Positions 46,821-56,292 of a stretch of DNA of 64,000 nt are shown here, in pieces (position 1 is the stretch's first letter; each line of letters opens with the position of its first letter). The notes under the pieces were generated by a model. That model was not told where the DNA came from. It searched no databases and was given only the letters and a program-made list of their open reading frames with translations. Origin of the DNA: an uncultured Opitutales bacterium (lineage in GTDB: Bacteria; Verrucomicrobiota; Verrucomicrobiia; Opitutales; UBA953); the NCBI GenBank assembly GCA_934675585.1, contig CAKUQY010000001.1:62001-126000 (forward strand), written 5' to 3'. The position numbers and the translations under genes were made by a program.

Positions 46821-46857
46821 AACGCGTTCCCGTGGAAAATTTTCGCGGGAACGCGTT
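46821..46857. terminator. Hairpin after infB from an inverted GGGAACG pair
   Basis: AACGCGTTCCCG (46821-46832) pairs with CGGGAACGCGTT (46846-46857). The stem extends inward with GTG/CGC-type pairs. The plus-strand T-run is weak (TTGTGTT), while the A-run upstream gives a good T-run on the minus strand. Confidence 0.6.
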
Positions 46858-47060
46858 GTGTTATTCTTCGCGGGAACTTTAAAAGAAAGTTAAAAGTTTA
46901 AATTTAAAAGTTAAAATGTGAGGCGTTTCTATCAAAAATTAAAATCTTAAAAATCTTCAAGTCTGTGGATAAAAAATCGCGTTCCCGCAAGTAATTTCGC
47001 GTTCCCGCGAAAAATTCTCTAATTGTCAATTTTCGGCTATCGCTTTATACTTGTAGTATT

Positions 47061-49775
47061 ATGGCACAACAAGCTATTCCAAAAAACTACGAGTCCACAG
47101 AAGTTGAGGCAAATTGGTATTCACAATGGTGTGAAAACGATTGCTTTAAAGCCGATCCCGCGCGCGTTTCGTTGGCGCGTCCCGCTTATTCTATCGTCAT
47201 CCCGCCGCCCAATGTTACTGGCGTGCTTCACATGGGTCACGTGCTCAATAATACGATTCAAGATATTTTGTGTCGTCGCGCGCGCCTCGAAGGCAAGGAA
47301 GTGCTTTGGTTGCCGGGAACGGATCACGCGGGAATCGCGACGCAAGTGATGGTTGAAAAACAGCTGAAAAAAAACGAAGGCAAAACCCGTCACGATCTCG
47401 GGCGGGAAGAGTTTTTGAAACGCGTTTGGGACTGGAAAAAGGAAAAGGGCGGCATCATCATCAACCAATTGAAAAAATTGGGCTGCTCTTGCGATTGGTC
47501 GCGGGAACGCTTTACGATGGACGAAGCGTACACGAAATGTATTCAGAAAATTTTCGTTGATCTTTACAAAAAAGGATACATTTATCGCGGCAAACGCATG
47601 GTGAACTGGTGCCCAGCGTCGCTCACTGCGCTTTCTGACGAAGAAGTGCTGATGGAGCCACATAAAGGTTTTCTCTATTATTTCAAAATCGAAATCGCCG
47701 AAGAGCGCGGCACGTTCCTGACGATTGCGACGACGCGCCCTGAGACGATTCCGGGCGACTCGGCGATTGCGGTCAATCCCAAAGATCTGCGTTATCAAAA
47801 ATACATCGGCATGCACGCGATTCGTCCGTTGCCATTTGAAAATCAAGAATTGATTCCGATCGTCGGCGATGAATCGGTTGAATTCGAATTTGGAACGGGA
47901 GTTTTGAAAGTTACGCCGGCGCACGACAAAACCGACTTTGAAATCGGTCGCCGCCACAATTTGAAAGTGACGGATATTATGAATCCAAACGGCACGATGA
48001 ACGCGCTCGCGGGAACGGATCTCGCGGGAATGGATCGTTTTAAGGCGCGCGACAAATCGGTTGAAATGCTTAAACAATTGGGCTTGCTCGTCAAAGAAGA
48101 ACCTTACGAAAACAAAGTTGGCATTTCAGAACGCGCGAAAGTGCCGATCGAGCCGCGTTTGTCGGAACAATGGTTTTTGCGTTATCCGTCGGTTGCCGAA
48201 GCGCGTGAATGCGTTGCGGCGGGAACGATGAAATTCCATCCAGAACGTTGGTCGAAAACTTACGAGCATTGGATGGGCGGCTTGCAGGACTGGTGCATTT
48301 CTCGTCAGTTGTGGTGGGGACACCGCATTCCTGTTTGGTACAACAAGCAAGACGCTTCAAAAATTTATTGCGATGTCACGCCGCCAGCGGACGTTGAAAA
48401 TTGGGAGCAAGATCCCGATGTGCTCGACACCTGGTTTTCGTCGTGGCTTTGGCCGTTCGCGACGATGGGCTGGGATATGGACGTTCCCGAAGAAAAAATG
48501 CCAGAATTGTTGAAAAAATTCTACCCGACGAGCGATCTCGTCACGGGACCGGATATTATTTTCTTCTGGGTGGCGCGCATGATTATGGCGGGCTTTGAAT
48601 GGCGCAAAGAATTGCCGTTCAAAAACGTTTATTTTACGGGAATCGTACGCGACAAGCTCGGGCGCAAAATGTCGAAAACGCTCGGTAATTCGCCTGACCC
48701 ATTAAATTTGATCGCGCAATACGGCGCGGATGCGCTGCGTTTTGGCACGATGCGTTCGGCGCCGCTCGGGCAAGATGTTTTGTTTGACGAGAAAAATGTC
48801 GAATTGGGACGCAATTTCTGCAACAAGCTTTGGAATGCTTCGCGTTTCCGCCAAATGAGCGGCGAAATGGCAGATAATTCTTCGCTCGAAGCGATTGTCG
48901 CGCGCATCGATCTCGCGCTTTGCGATGCGGACGATCACGCGATTTTGGACGGCATTGTGCGCCTCACGCGCGATTGCGCAACCAATTTTGCAAATTACGA
49001 ATTTAACGCTTACACGCAAACGCTTTATTCGTTCTTTTGGAACGATTTTTGCGACTGGTATGTCGAAGTGGCGAAAACGCGTCTTGCCGACGAAAAATTG
49101 CGCGGGAACGTACTGGCGATTCAGGATTTGTGTTTGCGCCAATTCCTGCTCGCGCTCGCGCCGCTCACGCCGTTTATCGCCGAAGAACTTTATCATTTGC
49201 TCGGCTACATTCCCGAAGGTCAATTCTTGCAAGATCAAAAACTCGCAAGCGCTGACGATCTCGTGGCGTTGCTCGTAAATCGCGGCTTAAAACTCGACGA
49301 AAATGCAGTGGCAGACATCGCACAAATTCGCGAATTTGTCACCCAAGCGCGCGCGCTCAAATCGCACAACAATGCGGGAACAAAACGCGATTGCTTGTTT
49401 ACGCTCGCTGTAAAAGACGTTCCCGCGCAAGCGTTGGTTGAACGTAATTTGACAAAATTGCAAGTGCTTATCGGCGCAAAAACAATTGAGCTCGTTCCCG
49501 CGGGAACAGAAGCCAACGGCGCTTCGGCGGTAACGCCGCTCGGCGTGCTTTCGCTCGACACAACGGGATTGATTGACAAAGAAGCTGAAACCAAACGCTT
49601 GACCAAAGAACTTGAAAAGCTCGATAAAGTTATCGCGGCGGGAACGGCAAAAATTAACAATCCCGCGTTTGCCTCGAAAGCGCCGGCGCACATTCTCGAA
49701 GGCGCGAAAAAACAGCTCGCGGAAACGCAGGCGAAGCGCGACGAAATCGCAAAATTGCTCAGCAATTTGAAGTAA
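47061..49775 (+). CDS. valS: Valyl-tRNA synthetase
   Basis: A 904-residue class I synthetase. PPPNVTGVLHMGHVLNN is the HIGH box and KLGRKMSKTLGNSPDP the KMSKS box. The editing domain has ATTRPETIPGDSAIAVNP. A C-terminal coiled coil (LTKELEKLDKVIAAGTAKIN) is the ValRS tail. It charges tRNA-Val and edits Thr. mraY begins 4 bp after its stop. The gene contains at least eight GGGAACG-type words in several frames. Confidence 0.96.
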   Translation: MAQQAIPKNYESTEVEANWYSQWCENDCFKADPARVSLARPAYSIVIPPPNVTGVLHMGHVLNNTIQDILCRRARLEGKEVLWLPGTDHAGIATQVMVEKQLKKNEGKTRHDLGREEFLKRVWDWKKEKGGIIINQLKKLGCSCDWSRERFTMDEAYTKCIQKIFVDLYKKGYIYRGKRMVNWCPASLTALSDEEVLMEPHKGFLYYFKIEIAEERGTFLTIATTRPETIPGDSAIAVNPKDLRYQKYIGMHAIRPLPFENQELIPIVGDESVEFEFGTGVLKVTPAHDKTDFEIGRRHNLKVTDIMNPNGTMNALAGTDLAGMDRFKARDKSVEMLKQLGLLVKEEPYENKVGISERAKVPIEPRLSEQWFLRYPSVAEARECVAAGTMKFHPERWSKTYEHWMGGLQDWCISRQLWWGHRIPVWYNKQDASKIYCDVTPPADVENWEQDPDVLDTWFSSWLWPFATMGWDMDVPEEKMPELLKKFYPTSDLVTGPDIIFFWVARMIMAGFEWRKELPFKNVYFTGIVRDKLGRKMSKTLGNSPDPLNLIAQYGADALRFGTMRSAPLGQDVLFDEKNVELGRNFCNKLWNASRFRQMSGEMADNSSLEAIVARIDLALCDADDHAILDGIVRLTRDCATNFANYEFNAYTQTLYSFFWNDFCDWYVEVAKTRLADEKLRGNVLAIQDLCLRQFLLALAPLTPFIAEELYHLLGYIPEGQFLQDQKLASADDLVALLVNRGLKLDENAVADIAQIREFVTQARALKSHNNAGTKRDCLFTLAVKDVPAQALVERNLTKLQVLIGAKTIELVPAGTEANGASAVTPLGVLSLDTTGLIDKEAETKRLTKELEKLDKVIAAGTAKINNPAFASKAPAHILEGAKKQLAETQAKRDEIAKLLSNLK

Positions 49776-49779
49776 AAAA

Positions 49780-50913
49780 ATGCTTTACTATTTGCATACG
49801 CTTCGCTTTGACGTTTGGGGTCCGCTGCGTCTTTTTGAATACCAATCAACGCGCGCGGCGGTCGCGGCGCTGATCGCTCTTTTAGTTGTGATGATTTTGG
49901 TAAAACCATTGTTTGCCAAATTGCACCAAGCGATTCAGCCGCAACGCGATTCCTCGCTGATGGGCGTGGCGGCGAATACAGACAAAGTGCCAACGATGGG
50001 CGGCATTTTGATTTTTGTTTCGACAATCATCGCCACCGTGCTCGCCGCAAAGCCGAACGTTTACGTTTATTCGACGCTGGCGGTTTTTACGGGAATGAGT
50101 TTGGTCGGTTTGCTCGACGATCTTAAAAAAGTGCGGGAACGCTCGCACGATGGCATTTCTGAAAAAGCAAAATGGCTCGGGCTCACCGTTTCCGCCGCGC
50201 TTGGATTTGGTATTTTGATGATAGACGATTCCGCGCGGCAGAATATTTGCGAATTGTGGATTCCGTTTTGGTCAACGCCATTGTTCGGTCCTGAATCAGC
50301 CGCGGCAATTATTGCCACAGATCACGTTCCCGTGGTTATTTTGTGTTTGATTGCTGCAGGATTTTATTGGTTTGTAACGGTGGGTTGTTCGAACGCAGTG
50401 AATATGACGGACGGCATCGACGGGCTTGCGGCGGGTTGTTGTTTGCCCAACATTTTGTCGTTTGGCGCAATCGCATATTTTGCGGGAAACTTTAATTGGT
50501 CGCATTATTTGAATATCAATCCCGTTCCCGGCTGCGGCGAATTGCTGATTTTTTCAGTTGCTCTTGCAACAGGCGTGATGGCGTTTTTGTGGTACAACGG
50601 CGAACCCGCCGAAATTTACATGGGCGATGTCGGAGCGCTCGGGATCGGCGGCGGGATCGGCGCGGTCGCGATTGTTTCGGGACAGCCGCTTTTGCTTGTC
50701 GTGACGGGACTTATTTTTGTCATCGAAGCCGCTTCCACTATTTTGCAACGCGTTTATTACAAACGCACTGGCGGCAAACGCCTTTTTCTTTGCGCGCCGA
50801 TTCATCATCATTATCAGAAAAAAGGTTTTAAAAATAGCAAAATCGTGCTGCGCATGTGGATGATTACTTTTGTTTGCTGCGTCATCGCGCTTCTCACTTT
50901 GAAGTTGCGCTAA
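49780..50913 (+). CDS. mraY: Phospho-N-acetylmuramoyl-pentapeptide-transferase MraY
   Basis: A 377-residue polytopic membrane enzyme. KVPTMGGILIFVSTIIATVL, GLLDDLKKVRERSHDGISEKAKW, NAVNMTDGIDGLAAGC and CAPIHHHYQKKGF are its catalytic loops, with the conserved Asp and HHH residues. It makes lipid I, the first membrane step of peptidoglycan synthesis. It is usually in the mur/fts cluster; here it follows valS with a 4-bp gap and stands apart from other mur genes. Confidence 0.95.
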   Translation: MLYYLHTLRFDVWGPLRLFEYQSTRAAVAALIALLVVMILVKPLFAKLHQAIQPQRDSSLMGVAANTDKVPTMGGILIFVSTIIATVLAAKPNVYVYSTLAVFTGMSLVGLLDDLKKVRERSHDGISEKAKWLGLTVSAALGFGILMIDDSARQNICELWIPFWSTPLFGPESAAAIIATDHVPVVILCLIAAGFYWFVTVGCSNAVNMTDGIDGLAAGCCLPNILSFGAIAYFAGNFNWSHYLNINPVPGCGELLIFSVALATGVMAFLWYNGEPAEIYMGDVGALGIGGGIGAVAIVSGQPLLLVVTGLIFVIEAASTILQRVYYKRTGGKRLFLCAPIHHHYQKKGFKNSKIVLRMWMITFVCCVIALLTLKLR

Positions 50914-50941
50914 TTTCAATAAAAAATCGTAGCAAAAATTT

Positions 50942-50979
50942 CGCGGGAACGTTAAAAAAAGCGTTCCCGCGCGGTTTTT
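50942..50979 (+). terminator. Terminator of mraY from an inverted GGGAACG pair
   Basis: CGCGGGAACG (50942-50951) pairs with CGTTCCCGCG (50962-50971) around an A-rich 10-nt loop, followed by CGGTTTTT. Confidence 0.7.
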
Positions 50980-51001
50980 GCGCGCTTGTATTTGCGTTTG
51001 T

Positions 51002-51535
51002 TTATTTTATCGTTCCCGCCAAAATTGCATCGATGATTGTTTGGCAAACATTGAAAAGATTGTGCATTGCGGGAACGAAAATATCGGCGCCTTCTTGGTT
51101 GTCTTCGTCGCTTATATTGTCCGAAAAACTGCGGTTCCCCCAAAGTTTTTCAGGCGTTGCGCCGTTCATAAAATTATCGAGATTGACAGAAACGCGCACG
51201 ATTATAAGGCGATCGAGCATGCCAAATTTTGCCGCGATATTGGCAACGGCGCTGTCTTCCATTTCGGACGCTTTGTAGGCGTGCGGACATTGGTAGTGCG
51301 CGGTATTTTTTTTGCCAAATTGTGAAAATCTTCACCTTTCCAATAATTGTCGCTCGTAAAAATCGTTCCCGCAAATGTGTAGCTTGTCGCCTTGGCAAAG
51401 TCCGCGCACTTCATAAGCGTTCCCGCGCGCAAAATAATGTTAGCAAAATAATTCGCCTTCGCCGATTTTGCCGTTGCCGAGTTCGCCAATTTCAAACTTT
51501 GCGAGAATTAACAATTTAATTTTTTGCGGGAACAT
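51002..51535 (-). pseudogene. Degenerate nucleosidase/purine nucleoside permease (NUP) family gene
   Basis: From the ATG at 51535 the minus strand reads an NUP-like start (IKLLILAKFEIGELGNGKIG), then a stop. Another frame continues with SYTFAGTIFTSDNYWKGEDFHNLA. After a frameshift at an A8 run near 51307-51314 a third stretch reads HYQCPHAYKASEMEDSAVAN, then MLDRLIIVRVSVNLDNFMNG and runs to 51002. MEDSAVA and the following arginine are family words. The total is about half the usual length, with at least two lesions, so it should be inactive. The A8 shift alone could be phase-variable, but the early stop argues against that. Confidence 0.7.
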
Positions 51536-51625
51536 AATTATTGATTTTAGCGAAAAAAATGCGTTCCCGCGAGATTGTAAAAATAATTGTCAACTGCTGA
51601 AAATCAAATTATAATTGTCGTTAAT

Positions 51626-52021
51626 ATGTATAATATTCTTTTGTTTACAGGTGTTTTGGTCTTAATTTTTGTTTGCGTTTTGGCAGTGTTGTTTATTTTG
51701 ATGCAACGTCCAAGTTCAAACGCGGGCATGGGCTCGGCTCTTGGCGGCGCGGCGACAGAATCTGTTTTTGGCGGTGAAACGGCGAGCGTTTTGACAAAGA
51801 CAACTTCGGTGTTGATCACGCTCTTTTTCTTGCTTTGCATTGGACTTTATTTTGCGTTTGTTGCGCGTAGCAGTCAAAATGAAGCGACGGCAAACTTGAC
51901 GATTAAAGAAGACGTTCCCGCGCAAACGGAATCGCTTTACACTGACGCAGAAGGCAAGCCATTGGAAAACGTTCCCGCCGAAAAACCTGCGGAAGCGCCA
52001 GCAAAAACTCCTGCTCAATAA
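51626..52021 (+). CDS. secG: Preprotein translocase subunit SecG
   Basis: A 131-residue protein from the ATG at 51626. Two membrane helices (LLFTGVLVLIFVCVLAVLFI and LITLFFLLCIGLYFAFVA) flank the SecG hallmark LMQRPSSNAGMGSALGGAATESVFGG. A Pro/Ala-rich hydrophilic C-terminal tail of about 45 residues is longer than in E. coli; two of its VPA triplets are encoded by the CGTTCCCGC word. It assists SecYE-SecA translocation. pgi follows 18 bp later. Confidence 0.92.
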   Translation: MYNILLFTGVLVLIFVCVLAVLFILMQRPSSNAGMGSALGGAATESVFGGETASVLTKTTSVLITLFFLLCIGLYFAFVARSSQNEATANLTIKEDVPAQTESLYTDAEGKPLENVPAEKPAEAPAKTPAQ

Positions 52022-52039
52022 TTTTAGAAAAATTAAGTT

Positions 52040-53617
52040 ATGTGGTCTAATTTTAAAGAAAATTATTTTTCGTTTGACGCATTAAATTTTGCGATTGATG
52101 TGAGCCGCGTTGGGTTCCCGCAAAATTATTTTGCCGATAACGCGGCGATGCTTGAAAAAGCGTTTGCCGATATGAAAGCGCTCGAAGCGGGAACGATTGC
52201 AAATCCCGACGAAAATCGCATGGTTGGTCATTACTGGTTGCGCGCGCCACAGCTCGCGCCAACTCCAGAATTGCAAGCAGAAATCGCGGGAACGACCGAC
52301 GCGATTTTGGCATTTGCAGCAGATGTTCACGCTGGCAAAGTCGCGGGAACGGCAGGCAAATTTAAAAACTTGCTTTGCGTCGGCATTGGCGGCTCGGCAC
52401 TCGGACCGCAATTTGTCGCATCGGCACTCGGTATGCCTGGCAAAGACAAAATGGCTGTTTATTTTCTCGATAATACCGATCCCGATGGCATGGACGCAGT
52501 TTTTGCGGCACTCGAAGGCAAGCTCGGCGAAACCTTGGTTGTTGTTACATCAAAATCGGGCAGCACACCCGAACCGCGCAACGCAATGATTGAAACTATG
52601 GCGCGCTATCAAGCCGCAGGAATCAATTTCGCAAAACACGCCGTTGCTGTGACGGGCGTCGGTTCGCAACTTGATAAAACTGCCGTTGCTGACGGATTTC
52701 TCGCACGTTTCCCAATGTGGGATTGGGTGGGCGGTCGCACCAGCGAAACCGCGGCTGTCGGTTTGTTGCCAGCAGCGTTGCAAGGATTAGACATTCGCGC
52801 AATGCTTGCGGGAGCAGCAGCAATGGACGCACAAACACGCGTTCCCGCCGTCAAAGAAAATCCAGCGGCAATGCTCGCGTTGGCTTGGTATTTCTTGACC
52901 AACGGCAAGGGCGAAAAAGATATGGTGATTTTGCCATACAAAGATCGCTTGTTGCTCTTTGCGCGTTATTTGCAACAGTTGATTATGGAATCGCTCGGCA
53001 AAGAAAAAGATCTCCGCGGGAACGTGGTTTGCCAAGGCATTTCAGTTTACGGGAACAAAGGTTCGACAGACCAACACGCGTATGTGCAGCAATTGCGTGA
53101 AGGTGTAAATAATTTCTTTGCAACATTTATTGAAGTGTTAAAAGATCGTGCTACGGAGAGCGTTCCCGTGAATGACGAAGGCGCAACCGCCGGTGATTTC
53201 TTGGAAGGATTTTTGCTTGGCACGCGCGAGGCGTTGACAGAAAAAGGTCGCGCGTCAATTACTTTGACAATCGATGAAGTCAACGCGGCTTCAGTGGGCG
53301 CTTTGATCGCGTTGTTTGAGCGTGCAGTGGGCTTGTATGCTTCGTTTATTGGTATCAATGCTTATCACCAACCAGGTGTTGAAGCTGGCAAAAAAGCAGC
53401 GGCAAGCATTCTTAAAATTCAAGCTAAAATTGTTGAATTTTTGGCAGCTCATAAAGGTGAGGCATTTGACGCTGAATCGATCGCTAAAAATTTAAATCTT
53501 GAAAACTCTACCGAAATTGTGTTTAAATTAAGCATGCACCTCTCAGCGTCGCCAACGACCGCGGTGGTGGCTCACCCCAAAACGCCAGCTTACAACACGA
53601 CGTTTTTCTCCAAATAA
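52040..53617 (+). CDS. pgi: Glucose-6-phosphate isomerase
   Basis: A 525-residue sugar isomerase. [18 protein letters not shown] and [14 protein letters not shown] form the first SIS site. [24 protein letters not shown] and [18 protein letters not shown] give the second, with [16 protein letters not shown] near the C-terminus. It interconverts glucose-6-phosphate and fructose-6-phosphate. It probably shares a transcript with secG. Seven copies of the GGGAACG-type word were counted within it, in AGT, RGN and VPA frames. Confidence 0.95.
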   Translation: MWSNFKENYFSFDALNFAIDVSRVGFPQNYFADNAAMLEKAFADMKALEAGTIANPDENRMVGHYWLRAPQLAPTPELQAEIAGTTDAILAFAADVHAGKVAGTAGKFKNLLCVGIGGSALGPQFVASALGMPGKDKMAVYFLDNTDPDGMDAVFAALEGKLGETLVVVTSKSGSTPEPRNAMIETMARYQAAGINFAKHAVAVTGVGSQLDKTAVADGFLARFPMWDWVGGRTSETAAVGLLPAALQGLDIRAMLAGAAAMDAQTRVPAVKENPAAMLALAWYFLTNGKGEKDMVILPYKDRLLLFARYLQQLIMESLGKEKDLRGNVVCQGISVYGNKGSTDQHAYVQQLREGVNNFFATFIEVLKDRATESVPVNDEGATAGDFLEGFLLGTREALTEKGRASITLTIDEVNAASVGALIALFERAVGLYASFIGINAYHQPGVEAGKKAAASILKIQAKIVEFLAAHKGEAFDAESIAKNLNLENSTEIVFKLSMHLSASPTTAVVAHPKTPAYNTTFFSK

Positions 53618-53643
53618 ATTTTAAAATCCAGCTATAATCTCGT

Positions 53644-54585
53644 ATGAATAATAAAATCTCGCTTATTCTTCGCATTCTCGCTATTGTTTTGGCGGGTGCA
53701 GCAGTCGGTCTTTGGTTTGTTGTCAAAGGTGAAATCGACAATGCAAACACTAAATTGGCGCCTTTGAAAAACTTGGCGGCTACTTCTGAAGAGCCACAAG
53801 AATATCGCAACAAGGCAAAGCCTGCAGATTTGAAAGCAGCCCTCGAAATCGTGGCGCCTGTTTACAAAGAAGTCAATTACCGCCGCGACAAAAATCGCGA
53901 AGATGACGTTACGATGGCAAAACAAAAGAAAACCATCGAAGAACGCGATCGCACCATCGCTCAATTGAACGCAACAATTGACGACAAGGACAAGGAAAAC
54001 GCAGAACTTACGCGCGAAAAAGGCGAGCTCGAAAGCAAAGTTTCCGAAGCTGAAGCGAAAGCATCTTCGCTCGAAAGCCAATTGCGTCAAGCAAAAGCTG
54101 AAATCGCAACGCTCACCGAACGCATCGGCACGATGAAAACGATGGACGAGTACAACGAAAAACTCGACGAAATCGCAAATCTCGAAGCTCAAATGCAATC
54201 TGGCGAACGTCGCTATACGCGTATGCGCAACTATGCACGTTCAAAAGGCGTCGTGTTGAACAGCAACGATTATCCATCTGCGCTCTACGCAAAAGCTGGT
54301 TATTCTGCAATTGAAGTGCAATTTGAACCAAAATATATCATGGTGTCTGTCCAAACAATTGACACCGTTCGCGGTTTGATGACAATCAACGTTGGCACGC
54401 TCGAAGATAATATTTTCAAAAATGGTCAATACGAAGTTACGCGCAACGGCAAGGCAATTGGTCAAATTCAAATCACAGAATGCCAAGCAACCAAAAGCCA
54501 CGCATACATTCTTCGCGGCTCAAACTTCAACGATGTTAAAGAAGGCGACGAGCTCAAACTCGTTCCATTCTCAGCTAAACGCTAA
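53644..54585 (+). CDS. Membrane-anchored coiled-coil protein of unknown function
   Basis: A 313-residue protein. One N-terminal membrane helix (ILRILAIVLAGAAVGLWFVV) is followed by a long coiled coil (about 85-185: KTIEERDRTIAQLNATIDD, ELTREKGELESKVSEAEAK). A small C-terminal beta-rich domain follows (about 215-313, GLMTINVGTLEDNIFKNGQ). I do not recognise a family. It lacks any GGGAACG word. It overlaps the following lipoprotein gene by 1 bp (TAATG), so the two are translationally coupled. Confidence 0.65.
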   Translation: MNNKISLILRILAIVLAGAAVGLWFVVKGEIDNANTKLAPLKNLAATSEEPQEYRNKAKPADLKAALEIVAPVYKEVNYRRDKNREDDVTMAKQKKTIEERDRTIAQLNATIDDKDKENAELTREKGELESKVSEAEAKASSLESQLRQAKAEIATLTERIGTMKTMDEYNEKLDEIANLEAQMQSGERRYTRMRNYARSKGVVLNSNDYPSALYAKAGYSAIEVQFEPKYIMVSVQTIDTVRGLMTINVGTLEDNIFKNGQYEVTRNGKAIGQIQITECQATKSHAYILRGSNFNDVKEGDELKLVPFSAKR

Positions 54586-54752
54586 TGTGTAAATTTGTTT
54601 TAATTATCGCGCTTGCGGGAACGACATTGTTCTTGGCTGCTTGCAGAGAGCCCGCCGCAGTTACCGATTCAAACCTGCCCGCAAGCGGTGCCCCACAATC
54701 TTGGGAGCAGTCAATGCCAGGCATGAGCGGAATGACTCCAGGCGATAATTAA
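54585..54752 (+). CDS. Small lipoprotein, 55 residues
   Basis: The ATG overlaps the stop of the coiled-coil gene (TAATG). The product starts MCKFVLIIALAGTTLFLAAC, a lipoprotein signal with the lipobox LAAC (Cys20). A short Pro/Ser/Met-rich tail follows (MPGMSGMTPGDN). A GCGGGAACG word codes AGT inside the signal peptide. Function unknown; probably paired with the coiled-coil protein. A terminator follows 14 bp after the stop. Confidence 0.7.
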   Translation: MCKFVLIIALAGTTLFLAACREPAAVTDSNLPASGAPQSWEQSMPGMSGMTPGDN

Positions 54753-54766
54753 AAAATAACAAAATT

Positions 54767-54806
54767 AAGCGTTCCCGTGAAAGATAATTTCGCGGGAACG
54801 CTTTTT
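54767..54806 (+). terminator. Terminator after the lipoprotein gene, inverted GGGAACG pair
   Basis: AAGCGTTCCCG (54767-54777) pairs with CGGGAACGCTT (54793-54803) and is followed by T3 beyond the stem. Confidence 0.75.
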
Positions 54807-54903
54807 AGGAAAGTTAAAATTTAAAAGTTAAAATTCGTTCCCGCGATTTTGCGTTCCCGCTCTCTCTTCACCCTCCACCCCCCACCCTCCACCCTTCACT
54901 TTT

Positions 54904-56079
54904 ATGGAAAATTTTATATTTTATTCGCCCACGTTTTTCGCGTTCGGCAAAGGAACGGAAAATGACGCGGGAACGCTCGTTAAACGCTTTGGCGGGAACA
55001 AAGTTCTTATTCATTTTGGCGGCGGGAGCGTTCAAAAATCGGGCTTGCTCGATCGTGTCAAAAAATCACTCGCCGACAGTAAAATCGAATTTGTCGAACA
55101 GGGCGGCGTTGTGCCAAACCCGCGCGATACTTTGGTTTACCAAGGCATCGAAATTTGCAAGCGCGAAAATGTTGATTTTATTTTGGCTGTCGGTGGCGGG
55201 AGCGTGATTGATTCTGCAAAAGCCATCGCCGCGGGAACGCGTTATGACGGCGATTTTTGGGATTTTTTTACGGGAACGCCTGTTGCCGACGCGTTGCCGG
55301 TCGGAACCGTTTTGACAATCGCAGCCGCGGGTTCGGAAGGCAGCGCGAATACGGTTATTACTAAAGAAAACGGCTTGCTGAAACGCGGCATGGGAAGCGA
55401 TTTGCTGCGTCCGAAATTTTCGATTCTTAATCCCGAGCTCACGCAAACATTGCCAGCTTATCAAAGCGCATGCGGCGCGACTGACATTTTGGCGCATTTG
55501 TATGAACGTTATTTGACAAACTCGCGCGAAGTGGAAGTTACCGACCGCCTCATTGAAGCGCTGATGCTGACGATTATTCACGAAACGCCGCGCATTATCG
55601 AAAATCCAAACAATTACGATGCGCGCGCAAATCTTATGTGGGCGGGAACGATGGCGCACAACAACAGTGTCGGCGTTGGCAGAACTCAGGACTGGTCGAG
55701 CCACCAGCTTGAACACGAGCTTTCCGCGCTCTATGATTGCGCTCACGGTGCAGGTCTTGCCGTAACGATGCCTGCGGTTTTCAGTTATAATTTAAAACAC
55801 GACATCGAGCGTTTCGCGCAAGTCGCAACGCGCGTTTGGGGCTGCAAAGCGGACAGGCAAAATCCCGAAAACACCGCTCGCGCGGGCATTGATGCTTTGC
55901 GGAATTTCTTAAAATCAATCGGCATGCCAAGTAATTTTTGCGAATTGGGCGCGAAATGCGAGGACATTCCAAAACTTACGAAAATGGCGTGTTACGGGAA
56001 CGGCCGCACGGGAACGATTCCCGGATTCGTAAAACTCGAAGAACCTGATGTCGAGTTGATTTACCGAATGATGGTGTAA
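54904..56079 (+). CDS. Iron-containing alcohol dehydrogenase (butanol dehydrogenase-like)
   Basis: A 391-residue group III alcohol dehydrogenase. The NAD(P)-binding region has VVPNPRDTLVYQGI and FILAVGGGSVIDSAKAIA. Metal ligands fall in GATDILAHLYERYL, DWSSHQLEHELSAL and YDCAHGAGLAVTMPAVF. It resembles the YqhD/BdhA NADPH-dependent branch. It would reduce aldehydes to alcohols in fermentation or detoxification. It is a single gene after a C-rich spacer; the next operon has its own promoter. Confidence 0.9.
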   Translation: MENFIFYSPTFFAFGKGTENDAGTLVKRFGGNKVLIHFGGGSVQKSGLLDRVKKSLADSKIEFVEQGGVVPNPRDTLVYQGIEICKRENVDFILAVGGGSVIDSAKAIAAGTRYDGDFWDFFTGTPVADALPVGTVLTIAAAGSEGSANTVITKENGLLKRGMGSDLLRPKFSILNPELTQTLPAYQSACGATDILAHLYERYLTNSREVEVTDRLIEALMLTIIHETPRIIENPNNYDARANLMWAGTMAHNNSVGVGRTQDWSSHQLEHELSALYDCAHGAGLAVTMPAVFSYNLKHDIERFAQVATRVWGCKADRQNPENTARAGIDALRNFLKSIGMPSNFCELGAKCEDIPKLTKMACYGNGRTGTIPGFVKLEEPDVELIYRMMV

Positions 56080-56205
56080 ATTTTCGCGGGAACGCGGGAA
56101 CGAGATTTGAAAAGAAGGGAAATTTTTTAGAAAAACTAAGAATTTCTCTTTTTTTCGTTCCCGCAACGAAGCTTGTTTTCTTTGCAGGAAAACAATTTTG
56201 AGAAA

Positions 56206-56226
56206 ATTTCTCAAAAAATGCTTGCA
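56206..56226. promoter_or_regulatory. Fur-like operator 1 of the iron-uptake cluster
   Basis: A perfect 10-1-10 inverted repeat TTTTGAGAAA-A-TTTCTCAAAA. The TGAGAAA-n-TTTCTCA core (56209-56223) has the 7-1-7 geometry of Fur-family boxes. It is centred 30 bp upstream of operator 2. Confidence 0.7.
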
Positions 56227-56231
56227 TTTGA

Positions 56232-56260
56232 GAAAGTTTCTCAATAAAATAATTGTTGTG
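56232..56260 (+). promoter_or_regulatory. Promoter of the iron-uptake cluster, overlapped by operator 2
   Basis: TTGCAT (56232-56237), a 17-bp spacer and TAAAAT (56255-56260). The second palindrome TTGAGAAAGTTTCTCAA (56238-56254) fills the whole spacer. A repressor bound there would block RNA polymerase. Confidence 0.75.
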
Positions 56261-56292
56261 TTCGATTAAGAACACGCAACTATTACAAAATT

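Noticed and set aside
54856..54900. The C-rich stretch (ccctccacc) and its rough complement at 16890-16915 as a defined repeat
   Set aside because: Similarity is low-complexity and short; I could not align them convincingly.
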